Source: Amyloporia xantha (lineage: Eukaryota; Basidiomycota; Agaricomycetes; Polyporales; Adustoporiaceae). Taken from it: DNA of 64,000 nt. Below are positions 45,008 to 57,140 of the stretch, one piece after another. Every line of letters begins with the position of its first letter. The first letter of the stretch is position 1. The stretch spans positions 806,001-870,000 of the forward strand of contig JAYKKR010000013.1 of assembly GCA_036971615.1 (NCBI GenBank). Direction: 5' to 3'. A program made the translations under genes and the position numbers. Below the pieces are notes generated by a model. That model made no database searches and was not told the DNA's origin. It worked only from the letters and a program-made list of their open reading frames with translations.

Positions 45008-47164
45008 TTGATGTGCAGTGTATCCTACACCAAACACTGTCATCGTCAGGGACATGAAAGGTAATCAGCATGCAAGTGAAGACGATCGAAGGATAAGACT
45101 GTTGAAAACGAAATTGACTTTCCGCGTGCGCAGGCGCTAAATACCTCGAGGCAGCTCAACTCAAAAGATGCAAGGTAACGTTTGTGTGACGTATACAGGT
45201 TCTGCATTGCTCAAGCATATTCTTATTGAACGGAAGGCCGTGAGAGACATCCTCTGAAGTCACAGTGGCTCCTCGAGTTTGGGAAGAGTCAATCCATCAT
45301 GGTGTGAACAACAGACAGCGTGCATACGCAACAGCTTCTAATTCTCTACAGCTCAAAGAACCCCGAACTCTTTGTGATGGGAGTCGTGCTCCTAACGACA
45401 GTATAACCACACACCGTTATCAGCCACGTTGGGCAACCCTTAAGCTGGGTAGGGAAACGCGGCGCTGGAGACACATGCACTCCCATCTAGCGCGACAGGC
45501 AGCGATGAATTGTAATTCGAAGGAAGCGTCAACAGTAATCTTCGACAGCAACAGTCCACCAGTCGTCGAAAGAGGTGTATATAACAGTATGGAAGACAGG
45601 ACGACTGAGAAGCTAGCCTTGAATAATCGACTCTGAAACCAAGAGGACATCGAGCGCGGGCCTGAGACCAAGAAGAAAATAGAAGGAACGGAAAGGCCAA
45701 TCACAGCATGAGCAGCCATATTGAAGTCTCGTACAAAGCCCAGGTAATGACCAAATCCCCAAGTGCAGCGGCAAGCTCAGGCATCCCCCTCTCCCAGTGA
45801 ATCATGCTTAGCAGAAGAGGATACTGTTGTCAAGCCAGATTGCGCTCGGCGGGAGACTTGGTAATTGCAATCGGCCACCCGGATTCCCGCGTTCCAAGTG
45901 TGCATGGCTATGTCCAGGATCAGATTCGCGCAGGGTCCAGATATTATTGGCGTCACATGCGATGTCATCATGGGCGGTCAGACTATGGGCTGAAAATCCC
46001 ACTTGATGACTCATGAATAGAGTAAAACGGACTTGCTCAGCGGCTGATGGGCAACTAAGGAGGCCCTCAAGGTTCAGTCGACCTTCAAAAAAGGGTCTGC
46101 AACTCGTGCGACTGCGAGACCCTGCAAAATGTATGCACGCACCGTAACCCGCATTCTGTTCGAAATGTATTACGGTTCCCGTCGCTTAGAAGCCTACGTA
46201 GAAGAACGCGCGCACTGAAATATCCGCGGGTGCCTGCCACGAGGAGCGTTCTGCAGTCGCGTACCTGTCATTTCCCTGCTGCCGCTCGACCGACTGTCGG
46301 CGCGACGCTTGCGGCATTGCTATTTGTGGACGCAGCCGAAATCCCGAGCCTCCCGCTGACTGCCACAGGTTGTATACCGCCAGAGAGCAGTAAGGCACGC
46401 CAGAGGTCGCCAGGAGATAAGTGTGCGGATGAGAGTTGGTAGTCGCGACAGGTAGTGTGGGCACTAGCAGTGGGGTGTAGGGGGTGTCTGATGGATCTCT
46501 TCCTGCACAAGATGCCTCACTACACTCCCGAACGGCGTGCAGAGCCCGCTGCCGGCGATGATTTGGTTTGTGATTTAGTTGTGATTGCGCATTTGGTTTG
46601 TGATTTAGTTGTGATTGCGCAACATTCTCGTCGCGCATTGGGTCGTATATATAGCAGCTATCCGCCGGCGCCTTGATCTCGCTGCCGCGACGACATCGAC
46701 GTCGACCATTTCACCGAGGCGAGTTCTAGCGACCTCCTTCACGTTCTCGGTGCCTGTCCGCTGTCATTGCAGCCTGAGCTCACCAGAGCTGTCGACGAAC
46801 GCACAGCAGTAGATGGCGACCATCATGGAGTTTGGATCGTAATATGATGTATCAACGCCCAAGGAAATGATATTGAGGCGTCATGAGCAACGTCAACAAA
46901 AAACATACCTTAAGGAGAGCGCGGAGCCGAGCCGGAGGTGCAGTTCATTGGTGAGTAGCCATGGAGACGAGCGAAAGGAAGCATTTTCAACCATGCGGTC
47001 AGATCTGATTCGAAAATTGAACCATGTTCCCCCACCAACGCTTCGCTTAAAAGCAGCCAGCCTCTAACTTGTCTCCGCCACCTCCTCCAAGGCTTTTCTC
47101 CCCGGCCCTCCAGGGCACTCACATTCTTTACGATCTCGCCTTCGTTTGATCAGTCAACCACAAG
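45008..47164. other. Intergenic, no gene recognised
   Basis: About 2.1 kb. Overlapping frames at 45265-45719 exist on both strands; the minus one begins hydrophobic (MAAHAVIGLSVPSIFFLVSG) but has no match. A tandem repeat at 46561-46620 is listed separately. The stretch before 47165 is presumably the promoter of the AA14-like gene (CTCCGCCACCTCCTCC tracts). Confidence 0.4.
46561..46620. repeat. Perfect 30-bp tandem duplication
   Basis: Two exact adjacent copies of a 30-bp unit starting ATTTGGTTTGTGATTTAG and ending TGATTGCGC. Confidence 0.95.
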
Positions 47165-49407
47165 ATGATCTCCTCTGTGCACGTCGTTCTCTCTCTTGCC
47201 GCCCTCGCGCCCCTCGCGCCTCTGGCGTCAGCCCACATTGGTCAGTCCGGCTCTGCCTGTGCTGCACATTCATATTCACAACTACCCATGTAGCACTGTG
47301 GACGGACGCGATGTACGGCTTTAACGTCACAGCGCAGACATACAGCTATGACAACCGTCCACAGACGCCTCTGATCAACCTTCCGTTCGATGAGTGGTGG
47401 TTCGTGAGTATCTGGTTTCTCTCCACTCGCATTTCAGACTGTTGCTGTGGGCCGTGTTGTACCACCCGTGCTCGGACTGAGCGCATTGCATCTGCAAGCA
47501 TCGTCAGGGCTGTACGACGTGTTTGCGTCAATTCGGGTAACTATGGTTTTGGAGGCTGGCAAAGAGATGCATCTCAGCTCAGGTCGCATCGTGCATGAGC
47601 CTGGCACCCAATGTAATGGAAGCCACGGGATCCCCGTACTACCAACGAGATGCTGTGGCAGCATTACCTCGAGTAGCGGCGTCATGCCTGACCTCCGACG
47701 ACTATACTTTCCACGTGAGGAATGTTGCTGTCCGCAACTTCTTTCCCCTCCGCGCGCTAGCCCCGCCGATCTTTGCCTACTCTACGCTGCCATCCTTACG
47801 AGTGCACGCTTCCCCAAGTGCCAGTCATCAGTCCTCGAAGGGTCAGGTCAATAGGCCCCTCATATTGACCGGACTGACGCCGGTATATACCCCGTCTAGA
47901 CGGTCTTTGCGAACACTGTCACTAATCAATCTTGCGTTTTCACCCACGTATGCTTATTTACAAGGTGGCGCTGAGAGCAGTGCGCATAGCGGCAAGACCG
48001 CTGTGTGCAGTGCACATCACTGTGCAGTGTCATCAGGCGTGCTGAGATTGGGAAGATTGAGTTTCCGTGGGCGGAACTCGACACCAAAAGTGACGGTGTT
48101 TGAATTCCTGTAGTTCCCGTCATGCGGGGATCGTCGTATTTTCCATTTCCTCTATGCCTTCTTCCGTTACCAACAAGTGTAGAGGATGGTGGCACGATCA
48201 GTGCTGACGAGTCTGCGTCGCGTCGTCCACTATTGTCCAATTCTGCAATCACCGTTGATGATTTTCTCATGTACTTTGGTTTTTTACAGCATGGCCATCT
48301 CAACTACCCCCCCAATGAAGACTCTATTTTCGAGCTTCCCGCTGGTCAATCAGTGAACGGCCAGCTCTCGTGCGACAAGGGCGCGACCAGCTTCTACGCC
48401 TCCTCGTCAGGGTACGTGCTTGTGTTCCGCCTCCCCATGTAATGCATCCAATTAAACTGTTTGTTTCTCCCTTCACAAAGTGGTGACGCCGGCTACGGCA
48501 GCAACTGGCCCTGCCCGGGCCAGCCCTCCTCCCAGTTCCACACGACAGGGGAAAACGACACTTGGGGCTGTGCACTCGCGATCGCATACAAGCCGAATGC
48601 GACAGACGTGCAGCCGGACGACTTTACGGTGTTCAGCGTGAACCACACGTGCGTGTGGTACCTCAACACGGAGTTCCAGGTGCCCGCGGACATGCCTAGC
48701 TGCCCGGAGGGCGGGTGCACGTGTGCATGGTTCTGGACGCATTCGGTGAGTGGCGCATCTTGGCTTGTCGTGTTGCGGGTGTTGACGCTGTGAGTGTGGC
48801 AGGACAAGAGCGGTGCGGAGCAGAGTGAGTGGCTGTTGGTGATCGAGCGATTGTTTAGTGCTGACGTTTGCGGTGGGCAGTGTACATGAACGGCTTCCAC
48901 TGTGGGGTCACTGGCGCCACGAGCACCACGCCCATCGGAAAAGCCATGCTTCCCAGACGGTAAGCTGTGTCTGATATTGACGGCATGCGGTACTGAACGT
49001 CGGGCTACTACAGATGCGGTGAGGACCCCGACCAGAATGAGGCTGCGAACCCTGGTAACTGCACGATCGGGCCGAAGTTCCCGATCTACTGGATGCAGGC
49101 CGAAGGCAACAACGTAGGTACCTGGTTGCTCTTCCTCACGCGTTCGTTGACGAGGTTGCTTCAGATGTTCGAAGGCTACTACATGCCGCCGGGGTACAAC
49201 TGGATATACGGATTCAACGATGGGGCGCAATCCGACATCTTCCAGGACGCGTACGTGTCGTCGCTGGGTCCGAGCCAGGCGGGTGTTTACCCCTCAGCGA
49301 CGGCGGCGTCGAAGCGCGACGAGCTGCCGCCCGTCGTCCCCACGCCGGTGCCGACGAGCATGCTCAAGCGCCACAAGCGCGCGATGATGCACGACCACTC
49401 ATACTAG
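47165..49407 (+). CDS. AA14-like lytic polysaccharide monooxygenase
   Basis: Secreted copper monooxygenase-like protein; the AA14 family, known from white-rot fungi, oxidatively cleaves xylan coating cellulose. Eight exons: 47165-47240, 47294-47403, 48290-48411, 48481-48745, 48803-48824, 48881-48959, 49014-49113 and 49165-49407; 1017 nt, giving 338 aa. A signal peptide (residues 1-23) ends APLASA, leaving His24 as mature N-terminus ([14 protein letters not shown]), as required for the histidine brace. Family-like blocks follow: [46 protein letters not shown] (candidate second His), [54 protein letters not shown]. There are many paired Cys and N-glycosylation sequons. The second intron is 886 nt against 50-70 for the others. 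The tail is Pro-rich and basic. The AA14 assignment is by remembered motif pattern. Confidence 0.8.
47404..48289 (+). other. Abnormally long intron with probable insertion
   Basis: The donor GTGAGTATCTGG and acceptor TTTTTTACAG are normal, but the intron is 886 nt. The interior (about 47438-48120) has coding-like stretches in shifting plus frames ([38 protein letters not shown]), suggesting captured gene debris or a decayed element. I could not identify its source. Confidence 0.6.
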
Positions 49408-50308
49408 GCTCACGACCATTCATCCTTGACTGCGCGCAATACGCGCCTGATACCCGTGTAGTGCTGTGGCAGTGAGGGGAGGGGTGGACGTGCGCACGAT
49501 ATACCTTGCAGGCCCGACGCTCTGCACGAGTGCGGCCTTGCAGGTCGCGCTCGCATCCGTTCTATTCCGTTTATCTGATCACATCGCTATCTTCCTACCC
49601 CGTCTGCGACGCTCCCTTTTGTGCGCTTGCGCCTCCTGCCTCCCGTGTCCCTGGGTCGGCATCCTCATGCGTCGGAGCTGGTTTTTCTTGTGTGTGTTTG
49701 TCGCCTAGTACGTTGCTCGCATTCTCTTCGTATGGTCACGCGGCAATGGCAGTGTTATATCCCATGGTTTGTCTCGTGTCTGTCAGTCCGTATTATACGT
49801 ACTACCACGTCCTTTTGAATCGGAGAGGTGTTGTTTTTCGCGTCTCTCCGTTAGGTGTATCATGAAAGTTGTCTATGGAGTTTGGGCCGTGTAGTTTCCT
49901 TTGTGTCTGGTTTGAGTGCAAATCCGATGGAAAGTTAGCCTCCGCCAGATGGTAGGTAGACTGCTGACCGGTAATTGTCTGGGCTGACGCGTTTGGTAAA
50001 TTTATGAGTACGCGTTTATCACGTGACCGCGTCTGCGATGGTGGCCTAACGGTGACACACGGACAGTGTTCTCTATTGGTGGACAGTCAAGGCTACTGCT
50101 TATGACGAGGAGCGCATTAGTCTACATCGTTGCGCACGAGGCCTGTTTGGCTTCTGAATAGACGGTACGAGCCAGAAGAGTAATGGCGGCCTCTGCATGC
50201 GTTGTAGGCGTGTTCCGGCAAATGACTTGCAACGCCTCATAAACGTGTCCCGAAAGGTATTAGCACTCTTGATGCTGGATACCTGTACCGGCTTGAAAGC
50301 TGATTACG
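49408..50308. other. Intergenic
   Basis: 3' flank of the AA14-like gene and promoter side of BTB copy 2. Overlapping plus frames at 49466-49865 look like cysteine- and hydrophobic-rich noise; nothing recognised. Confidence 0.4.
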
Positions 50309-51358
50309 ATGACTCTTGTATTGACCGCCCTTCCTCTAGATCTCACCTCGCCTTATGAAACCGAGCGGGACCCTGACTGGTACCCCCAGGACGAAGAAAT
50401 ACATGAAAAGGACCTCTTTGGGCCTGAAGAGCGAGATGTCTCTGATATGGATATCCCCCCGTCTCCACTTGTGCATGCGCCTTACAAGCGCAGCGCGCAA
50501 TTCTTCTTAGACGACGGTTCTGTCATACTGCGAGCGAGCCCGGTACGCTTACTCTATTCGATGTCTCCGAGCGAGCTTATAGATCTGACTGACTGTGCAG
50601 GTCCCATTGGCATCCGATGATAGCGACACGCACCAGGATACGTTGTACAAGGTACATCGATACTTCTTGGAGCGTGACTCGGAGTTCTTCCGCGGGATGT
50701 TCATGTGCCCGCCGGGCAAGGAGGGCGCAGAGGGAAAGACGGAAGAGACGGCCATATTCCTGCCTAATGTGAGTCCGTTCGAGGTGGAATGCTTGCTGTC
50801 GTTCCTGTACTACGGGTGCGTCCGTCGCCTGCCCCGCAAGGGCATGACCGTGGTGTTGACATGACCCCGCCACACAGCATGTACGAACGGAAATGCACCA
50901 TACACGAATGGATGGCGCTCCTGTCGATCTCTTCGCGATACGTGTTTGACAAGATCCGGCAACGCGCCATCCGGGAGATCATGTCGCACGACCCGCCTCT
51001 CGACCCCGTCGAGCGCGTCGTCCTCGCCGTCAAGCACGACATACCGGGGTGGCTGAAGCCCGCATATGTGGAGATCTGCTCGCGAGCAGATGCGCTCTCT
51101 GAAGGCGAAGCGGTGAAGCTGGGCTTGACGACGGCGATCCGTCTGGCCAGTGCTAGGGAGGAGTTGTTGCGCAAAGGCACGTTTGAGCCGGTGGACGGCG
51201 CGATGTGTCCCCGCGGGAAGACTGACTGTCGCTGCTGTCGAAGCGCACGGCAGAAGGCGAGTTGGGTGGCAGTGGTTGATGCAGCAACGATCGAGAAGGT
51301 TGTTCAAGAGATAGTTTGCATGCCGGATCCCGGCACGATTAGAGGCGGTTTCGAGTGA
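50309..51358 (+). CDS. BTB/POZ domain protein (copy 2)
   Basis: Paralogue of the gene at 30292 and, by the same reasoning, a probable interaction adaptor. Exons 50309-50542, 50601-50815 and 50878-51358 total 930 nt, giving 309 aa. Intron positions are the same as in copy 1: after ILRAS(P), and after the FLYYG end of the BTB fold. Blocks are QFFLDDGSVILRAS, DTLYKVHRYFLERDSEFFRG, MFMCPPGKEGAEGKTEE, FEVECLLSFLYYG, LSISSRYVFDKIRQRAIREI and DPPLDPVERVVLAVKHDIPG, with a Cys-rich tail (CPRGKTDCRCCRSARQK). The N-terminal 60 residues are acidic and differ from copy 1. It is the first gene of a BTB plus glycosyltransferase unit that is tandemly duplicated downstream. Confidence 0.87.
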
Positions 51359-53474
51359 GTTCGATGTGCGATGTATCGATAGCCATTCGGCTTCGAAGCT
51401 ATTCCGAGCTGTACATATCCCTTCCAGTTGGATGTCTGCACGAGATTGCATGATCGTTTGTCCACGGGTGTGGTAGATCTAGATAGTATGGTCATGAGTG
51501 AGACGGCCAGAGATATCATAGGCTGTCAGGACCAGGGTCTCGTGCACGATAGACAAGGTTGTGGCTAGATGGCCTTTCCTAGCTGACTAGTAAATGAATG
51601 GATCATGGGCGGAATTAGCAGAGCGTTTCAAGGCTCGACCATCTGAGGAAAAAGATAGGAGGGGGAGGGAAGCTTAAGAAAGGCAGCATACCAGAGCTTG
51701 TGAGTATACATATCCTAGGGATTATTGCGAATTTCCCCCAACCGCTTCCTGATCCGACTATTAAAATAAACACGAGTTTACTTGATTGGGCGTGCCTCTT
51801 CCTTTCTTCAAGGTGTTGCGGTAATAGATACTGGCAAAGCATTCAAAATTCTCTGAGGACGTCGTCTTCGCTGGTGCCCTGCACAAAGCTTCTAGCCAGA
51901 TGGATTTACTGTGGCGTATTTCTGACAGTTCGGTCTGCGGCAGTGCACCCTGAATATGGAAACCCTTTTTCTGGTGCAAATAGAGTTTCGACGCTATACC
52001 AAGCCCATCAGTTACAACTTGTCCGGCAGCCTGTCGGAGTCAGCTGAGGTAGCGAGCGATGAGCTCATCTCCGCGCTGGCAGGAATAAGAAGTTCGGCGG
52101 TGGCTCGATGTCGTATTTGCTGCTCGTATTTGGGTAGGGTGGTAAGCTGTACGTTCACAATGGGTCCCATATTGCGAGCGACATGATTGCGGTACACACC
52201 ACGCATGGTATGTACCCACGAGGCTACGACTGAGGTTCTGGAGATGCGATTAAAGCCACGTCCACCAAGCATGTCAGGAGACGATTATCATTGATATATG
52301 ATTTTATGTGATAGACCGCGGTGAGCTGTCACAGTCAAACCCAAGAAAAATCCAAAGGGCTTGAGAAAAAGGGTGTTGACTGATACTGATGATTTACTGA
52401 CAGATGCCGGATCTGGAAGGAAGAAGACTGGGACAAGCTCGACTTCGGGTGAGGCTATGTCGAGGAGACTTACTTGGAGATTATATTGCAGTAGAGTCCT
52501 AAGTATTATGGTAGACATTGTCCGGACATAAGAACTAAATGTCACGCAAGATGTCCGTGTAGCGCGCACGAGATTGTGCGAGTCATGTGCGGCGACGCCC
52601 AAGCTGGTCGGGGCCGAGCAGTGGCAACGACTGCAGAACATAAATATGTATGCAACGTCGTGGTCATCGTGGTCATCGTGTTGCGACTGAGCGACGGGTT
52701 ACAGTGCGGTGCACTCAATTATCTATCCATTCTTCCAATATCCAAGATTGAATAAATCCGACGAGATGTCGGCAGGATTCTTAATCGACCATTGTTTTGT
52801 TCGATGTGAGTCGCTCGTACAGTCGAGTTTTGGCCATGGTCAAGAATCGCCGTAAGTTCACAGCGCTGTGACAGCGGGCGCGACTCTGCCGAGATGCCGT
52901 CAGTTAGCATCCGAACAGGTGATCGATCAAATGCGGGACGTGTCCACTGTCCTGCCCGTTCGCGTCTCTTGGTAGTGGCTCTGCCATTCAAAATTCCAAT
53001 CAATTCGAACATGTGCGACACAGCTTGCGGCATCTCTGGATTACAGATATGCTCCGTAGCTCATGCCGTGAGTTAAATAATGTGCCCAAATTGACCTATT
53101 TAACTGACTGCATGCAAGAATTGTTTCCCGTCGTCGAACCAGGTGTCGGTTGACCACAACATGAAGCAGCGGAGCCTGTGTTTGTGACGCTCCGTCGCCA
53201 TTCGTGACGTTTGTGTACACGCCGCCTGCCAATGTAAATATTATGGTAAAAAGCAGGAAGCAGCTTAGCGCCATGATCCTAATACTCCGCCTCGACTCGG
53301 AATAAACGGGGAACGAGACTTGCCGAGAAAGACCATATTCTAAAATTAATCTCTAACTGCGCCTCACAGTGAATATATATCAGCGTTTGTTCACCGCGCT
53401 TCCGCTATGCCCCTGCCTCTCGCGATGTCTGACTAACTAACCGGTGAAAGTGCAACTTGCCCCGCATTCCAGAC
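51359..53474. other. Intergenic part of duplicated unit 1
   Basis: No gene recognised. Part of it (around 52020-52110, with GTCGGAGTCAGCTGAGGTAG) recurs in the corresponding position of unit 2 (around 55880-55960), showing that the spacer was duplicated together with its flanking genes. A TATA-type promoter lies at its end. Confidence 0.6.
53373..53380 (+). promoter_or_regulatory. TATA box of glycosyltransferase copy 1
   Basis: AATATATATCAGCG about 100 nt upstream of the ATG at 53475; the same word in the same relative position precedes copy 2, so it is conserved between duplicates. Confidence 0.6.
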
Positions 53475-55358
53475 ATGTTCAGATACAGCCGAGCCCTCTC
53501 CTCCCAGTCTCTTCACGACTACGAGGCCTTGAGGCCGCATGGCTATCCACCCCCAAAGCCAGGTAGTCTGCCATGGATGTCCCGCCGACACATCAAAGTC
53601 GCGATCGCAGCGCTGGTCGTGCTGATCGTTATTCCTCTCACATTGAAAATATATTCACCGCTGCGGGTAACTATACTGACTGAGCCGAAATGGAACTTTG
53701 CCGATGAACGTGAAATGCCACCCCTTTATGAAAGGTTCCGCGAACATGAACTGCAATTATCCCGGCAGCAGGGAGACCCTCCAGGTGCGAAGTACCTCTG
53801 GATAGATAGTTTCTCTCGTGGTACGTGATTGGACTCTAGCCACTGCGCGACGGCTTTGCGAATTTAATGGTGTGATGAATAGCCGCTGGCTGGGGCAACG
53901 TCATGCAGGAGCTGGTCTTGCACGCCTATCTTGCGTACCGCACGGGCAGAACGTATGTCTCACCTTTTACCCGTGCAGCATGGCGTCTGATCTAACCCCG
54001 TCGGAAAATATTCAGGTTTGTACGATATAACTACACTTGGAACGATGATGGCTCCAACTACACGCTTGACAATGGAAAGCCTATCCCATCACAAATACCG
54101 CTTTCCGCTCTGCTTGGAGGTAAGTCATATTTCAATCAGCGACACCGTCCTTCCTTATGCAAAAACACACGCCTCGAAAGCGAGCAACCGCTAATCAATG
54201 ATTTGTTTACAGGGCCACTGGCGGGAGAGCCATTCCTTACTGACCCCAAAGGCCCAGAGCCGGCTTCCATGTCGAAGGATTATTTCGATGAGATATGTCC
54301 CGAGGAAAGTCGGAGAAAGATCATGAACGACGACGTGCTTGCACGCCTGGGCCACGAGTCCACCGGAGGGACGCTGGTGGAGAAGTGGGTCGAAGTCCTC
54401 AGCGAGATCGACGACAAATGCGTCGAGATCCCCAAACACTCCTATCCCATTTTCGACGTATGGTAGGGTTTCTGCTCTTGCTGCATGTGCTGCATGGACC
54501 CGGCTTCGCATGTAGCTGACCCGCGCGTCTCCATGACAGGATCCTGGGAGACGGACACCGACTGCTGGACGTCTGGCCGGGCTTCTCCGCCTCCCCTATC
54601 GCGCGAGAATTGAAATGGTCCCCCCTCGTCGAGCTCGCCTTCGACATGAACCGCGAACACGTCTCGCCCACCCCCGTCTTCGGCCCGTACCTCTCCTCCG
54701 TCGGCGCCCCTGCCGTCTACGCGGGCAGCAGCCCGAGCGCGCAGCGCTACACCCCGCTTCCCGGGCTGCTCGTCCTGCACGTGCGGCGCGGCGACTACGA
54801 GGAGCACTGCAAGTTCCTCGGGTACTGGTCGTCCTCGTGGGTCGCGTGGAACTCGTTTGACACCATCCCGGGCCGGTTCGACAGGGACCGCGCGCCGCAG
54901 GACGAGGACGAGCGGCAGGAGGTGTATCGGCGGCACTGCTATCCGAACGTGGAGGAGATCGTGGCGCGGACGGAGGAGATGCGGGTGCAGGAGGCGGAGG
55001 CGGGGCGGGGGGAGCTGCGGGATGTGTATGTGATGACGAATGGGCCGGTAGAGTGGGTGGACGAGCTGAAGATGGCATTGAGAAAAACGCGCCATTGGAG
55101 GAGCGTGGCGAGTAGCAGGGATATTGTGTTGAATCCGGAGCAGAAGTATGTGAAGCAGGCGGTGGATATGCTGATTGGGCAGCGGGCACAGGTGTTTGTT
55201 GGCAACGGGGTGCGTCCTTTTTGTTGAATCTGTTGATGATGCGTTGCTCATGAGGTTTATCGTGCACATATATCTTGCAGTGGTCGAGCTTGTCAGGGAT
55301 TGTGACCATGTTGCGGATGGCGAACGGCATTCTTCCTCAGCAAACTCATTTCTTCTAA
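53475..55358 (+). CDS. O-fucosyltransferase-like type II membrane protein (copy 1)
   Basis: Probable Golgi glycosyltransferase of the GT-B, GDP-fucose O-fucosyltransferase-like fold, as found expanded in Agaricomycetes; donor and acceptor are unknown. Exons 53475-53820, 53883-53952, 54016-54119, 54213-54462, 54540-55209 and 55281-55358 give 1518 nt, 505 aa. There is a short cytosolic N-terminus (Pro-rich, PPPKPGSLPWMSRRHIK) and one signal-anchor (residues 41-60, KVAIAALVVLIVIPLTLKIY), then a lumenal domain. GWGNVMQELVLHAYLAYRTG corresponds to the N-terminal helix after the first strand. LLVLHVRRGDYEEHC has the HxRRGD-type nucleotide-sugar-binding motif. QAVDMLIGQRAQVFVGNGWS precedes the C-terminal SSLSGIVTMLRMANG. 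Start chosen as the first ATG (MFRYSRA). Copy 2 follows 3.7 kb downstream with identical exon layout. Confidence 0.78.
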
Positions 55359-55479
55359 CGGATTGGAACGCTTTCATTGTCTGCATTTGCATCTAAATTA
55401 TAAGGGCTTACTGGGATTTATGTGTCTTTAGCTCTCCATATCAAATACCCTAATTTGACACCATGGCACATAGATGCGG

Positions 55480-57140
55480 TACCGGTGCCTCAGGTTCTTC
55501 GGATTGGAATTTGAATATTAACAAGATGAGAACAACCTCGGTAGAGGTAATTGCGCAGAACCTCCGAAATCTTGGGCACGAGCTATCTTACATGTTATAA
55601 CCCTACCAGCTCTCCTCTACATATGACTAAATTGCATCAGAGGCAGACATGGCGTGTGATACCAAAAGGTACCAGCGCCCTATTAGCCGATGGATCGATC
55701 ATATTGAGAGCGCGGGCGGTATGCTTACATCCTCCAAAGTACCCCAGTTAACTTATAACTTTGAGTAACATTGTGGCTTGGAGCTCTTTCGCAGGATCAT
55801 GTGCCCGCCAGGAAAGGTGGGTGCAAAGGTGGCAAAGATAGAAGTGAGAATTCGACGTCCCTGTACCAAGTCCATCAGTGGCGCGGGTTGTCGGTCGGAG
55901 TCAGCTGAGGTAGCGAGCGCTCAGCGATGAGTTCAGCTCCACGCTGGCCGGAATAATGGAATTCGGCGGTGCCGACCGTTGACTTGACATGTTATATTTT
56001 CTCCCCGTACTGCGACGGTCCCCACGTTGGGGGTACAGTTTGCACACATCTATATTCCATCTGAAGACTGAGCGTTTGAAAAGACGTGATGAAAACCCAC
56101 GTCACCAGGGATGCCAGCAGACGATGATGATTGACAGATCGCAACGGACTGGCACAGCGAAAGCCATAGAAATGAGCGAACGACATTGATCATCTACTGA
56201 AATGTCCGCGACCAACGCAGAGTCAGCACGACCGGGAGGAACGTTCGGGTGTATCGATATCGAAGAGGATTGTAATTGCTGGTCATGGAGAGATCTGCCG
56301 GTCACAATATCTGGACACGAAATGGATGCGAGGCCATAGCCGCGCATCAGCTTATGCAAGTCACGGCTGCATGCGTGGTCGGTTCCGAACTTGATATTGT
56401 CATGATCAATCGTCTGCAGCGCCGAATACATGAGGCAGACCTAACAGAGCGCCTTTCGAGAGTGAGTGGGACGGTCGCTAGCGCTATAGAAGGACGTCGA
56501 CGGCGTCGTGACAGCCGTGTGCGATTGTGATGCACGCAACCTAAATACCTATCATTGTGTGACACGCTCGAGGTGGGAGAAGTTGATCCCAAGTCTCCGC
56601 AGATATGACTCGGATGATCGAGATGTGAGAGTCAGCCTGAGTGAGACTTCGATAAATGTCGGCTGGACATAACCCAAGCGGCTCGTGCAGGATATTGTAT
56701 ACACATCTTCAATGGCGAACCGTGACACGGCAGCCTTTAAGTTTATAACCAGGTGACAGAGCAGTGAGACTGGGACAATTCACCGAGATGCCATCGAGGA
56801 CGACCAAAGGTGCGTGATCGATCAAACTAATAATATTCTTCTTCGCGTTGTCGCCGTTTCGGCCAAGTCTCGGTCGCGGATTTGCCATTCCTGTCCAGTT
56901 TTTCCAACACGGCACAGTACTGCCATTCGCGACATTTCTCGCATTCAAAACTAGCATGCACCCTGGCACCAGCCCCCAACTGATGATCTCATACCCTGGC
57001 TCACCTGCGCCTCGCGGTTCCTGGATATATATCAGCGCTCCTCCTCATTCAGATTCCCTTCCGCTGTGCGCCTCACCCCCATCCCGTCATGCTCGCTTGC
57101 TAGCAGGTCAAAAGATCAACTTTCCCCCCACGTCTCAGTC
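55480..57140 (+). pseudogene. Decayed BTB copy 3 and spacer of duplicated unit 2
   Basis: At 55650-55850 the sequence reads ALLADGSIILRARAV and, in a changed frame, IMCPPGKVGAKVAKIE. These are the start of the BTB fold and its MCPPGK insertion, but the DTLYKVHRYFLERD segment between them and the entire C-terminal half are missing. The remaining spacer (55870-57000) resembles the spacer of unit 1. No other gene recognised. Confidence 0.7.
57024..57032 (+). promoter_or_regulatory. TATA box of glycosyltransferase copy 2
   Basis: GGATATATATCAGCG about 115 nt before the ATG at 57141, matching the element ahead of copy 1. Confidence 0.6.
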
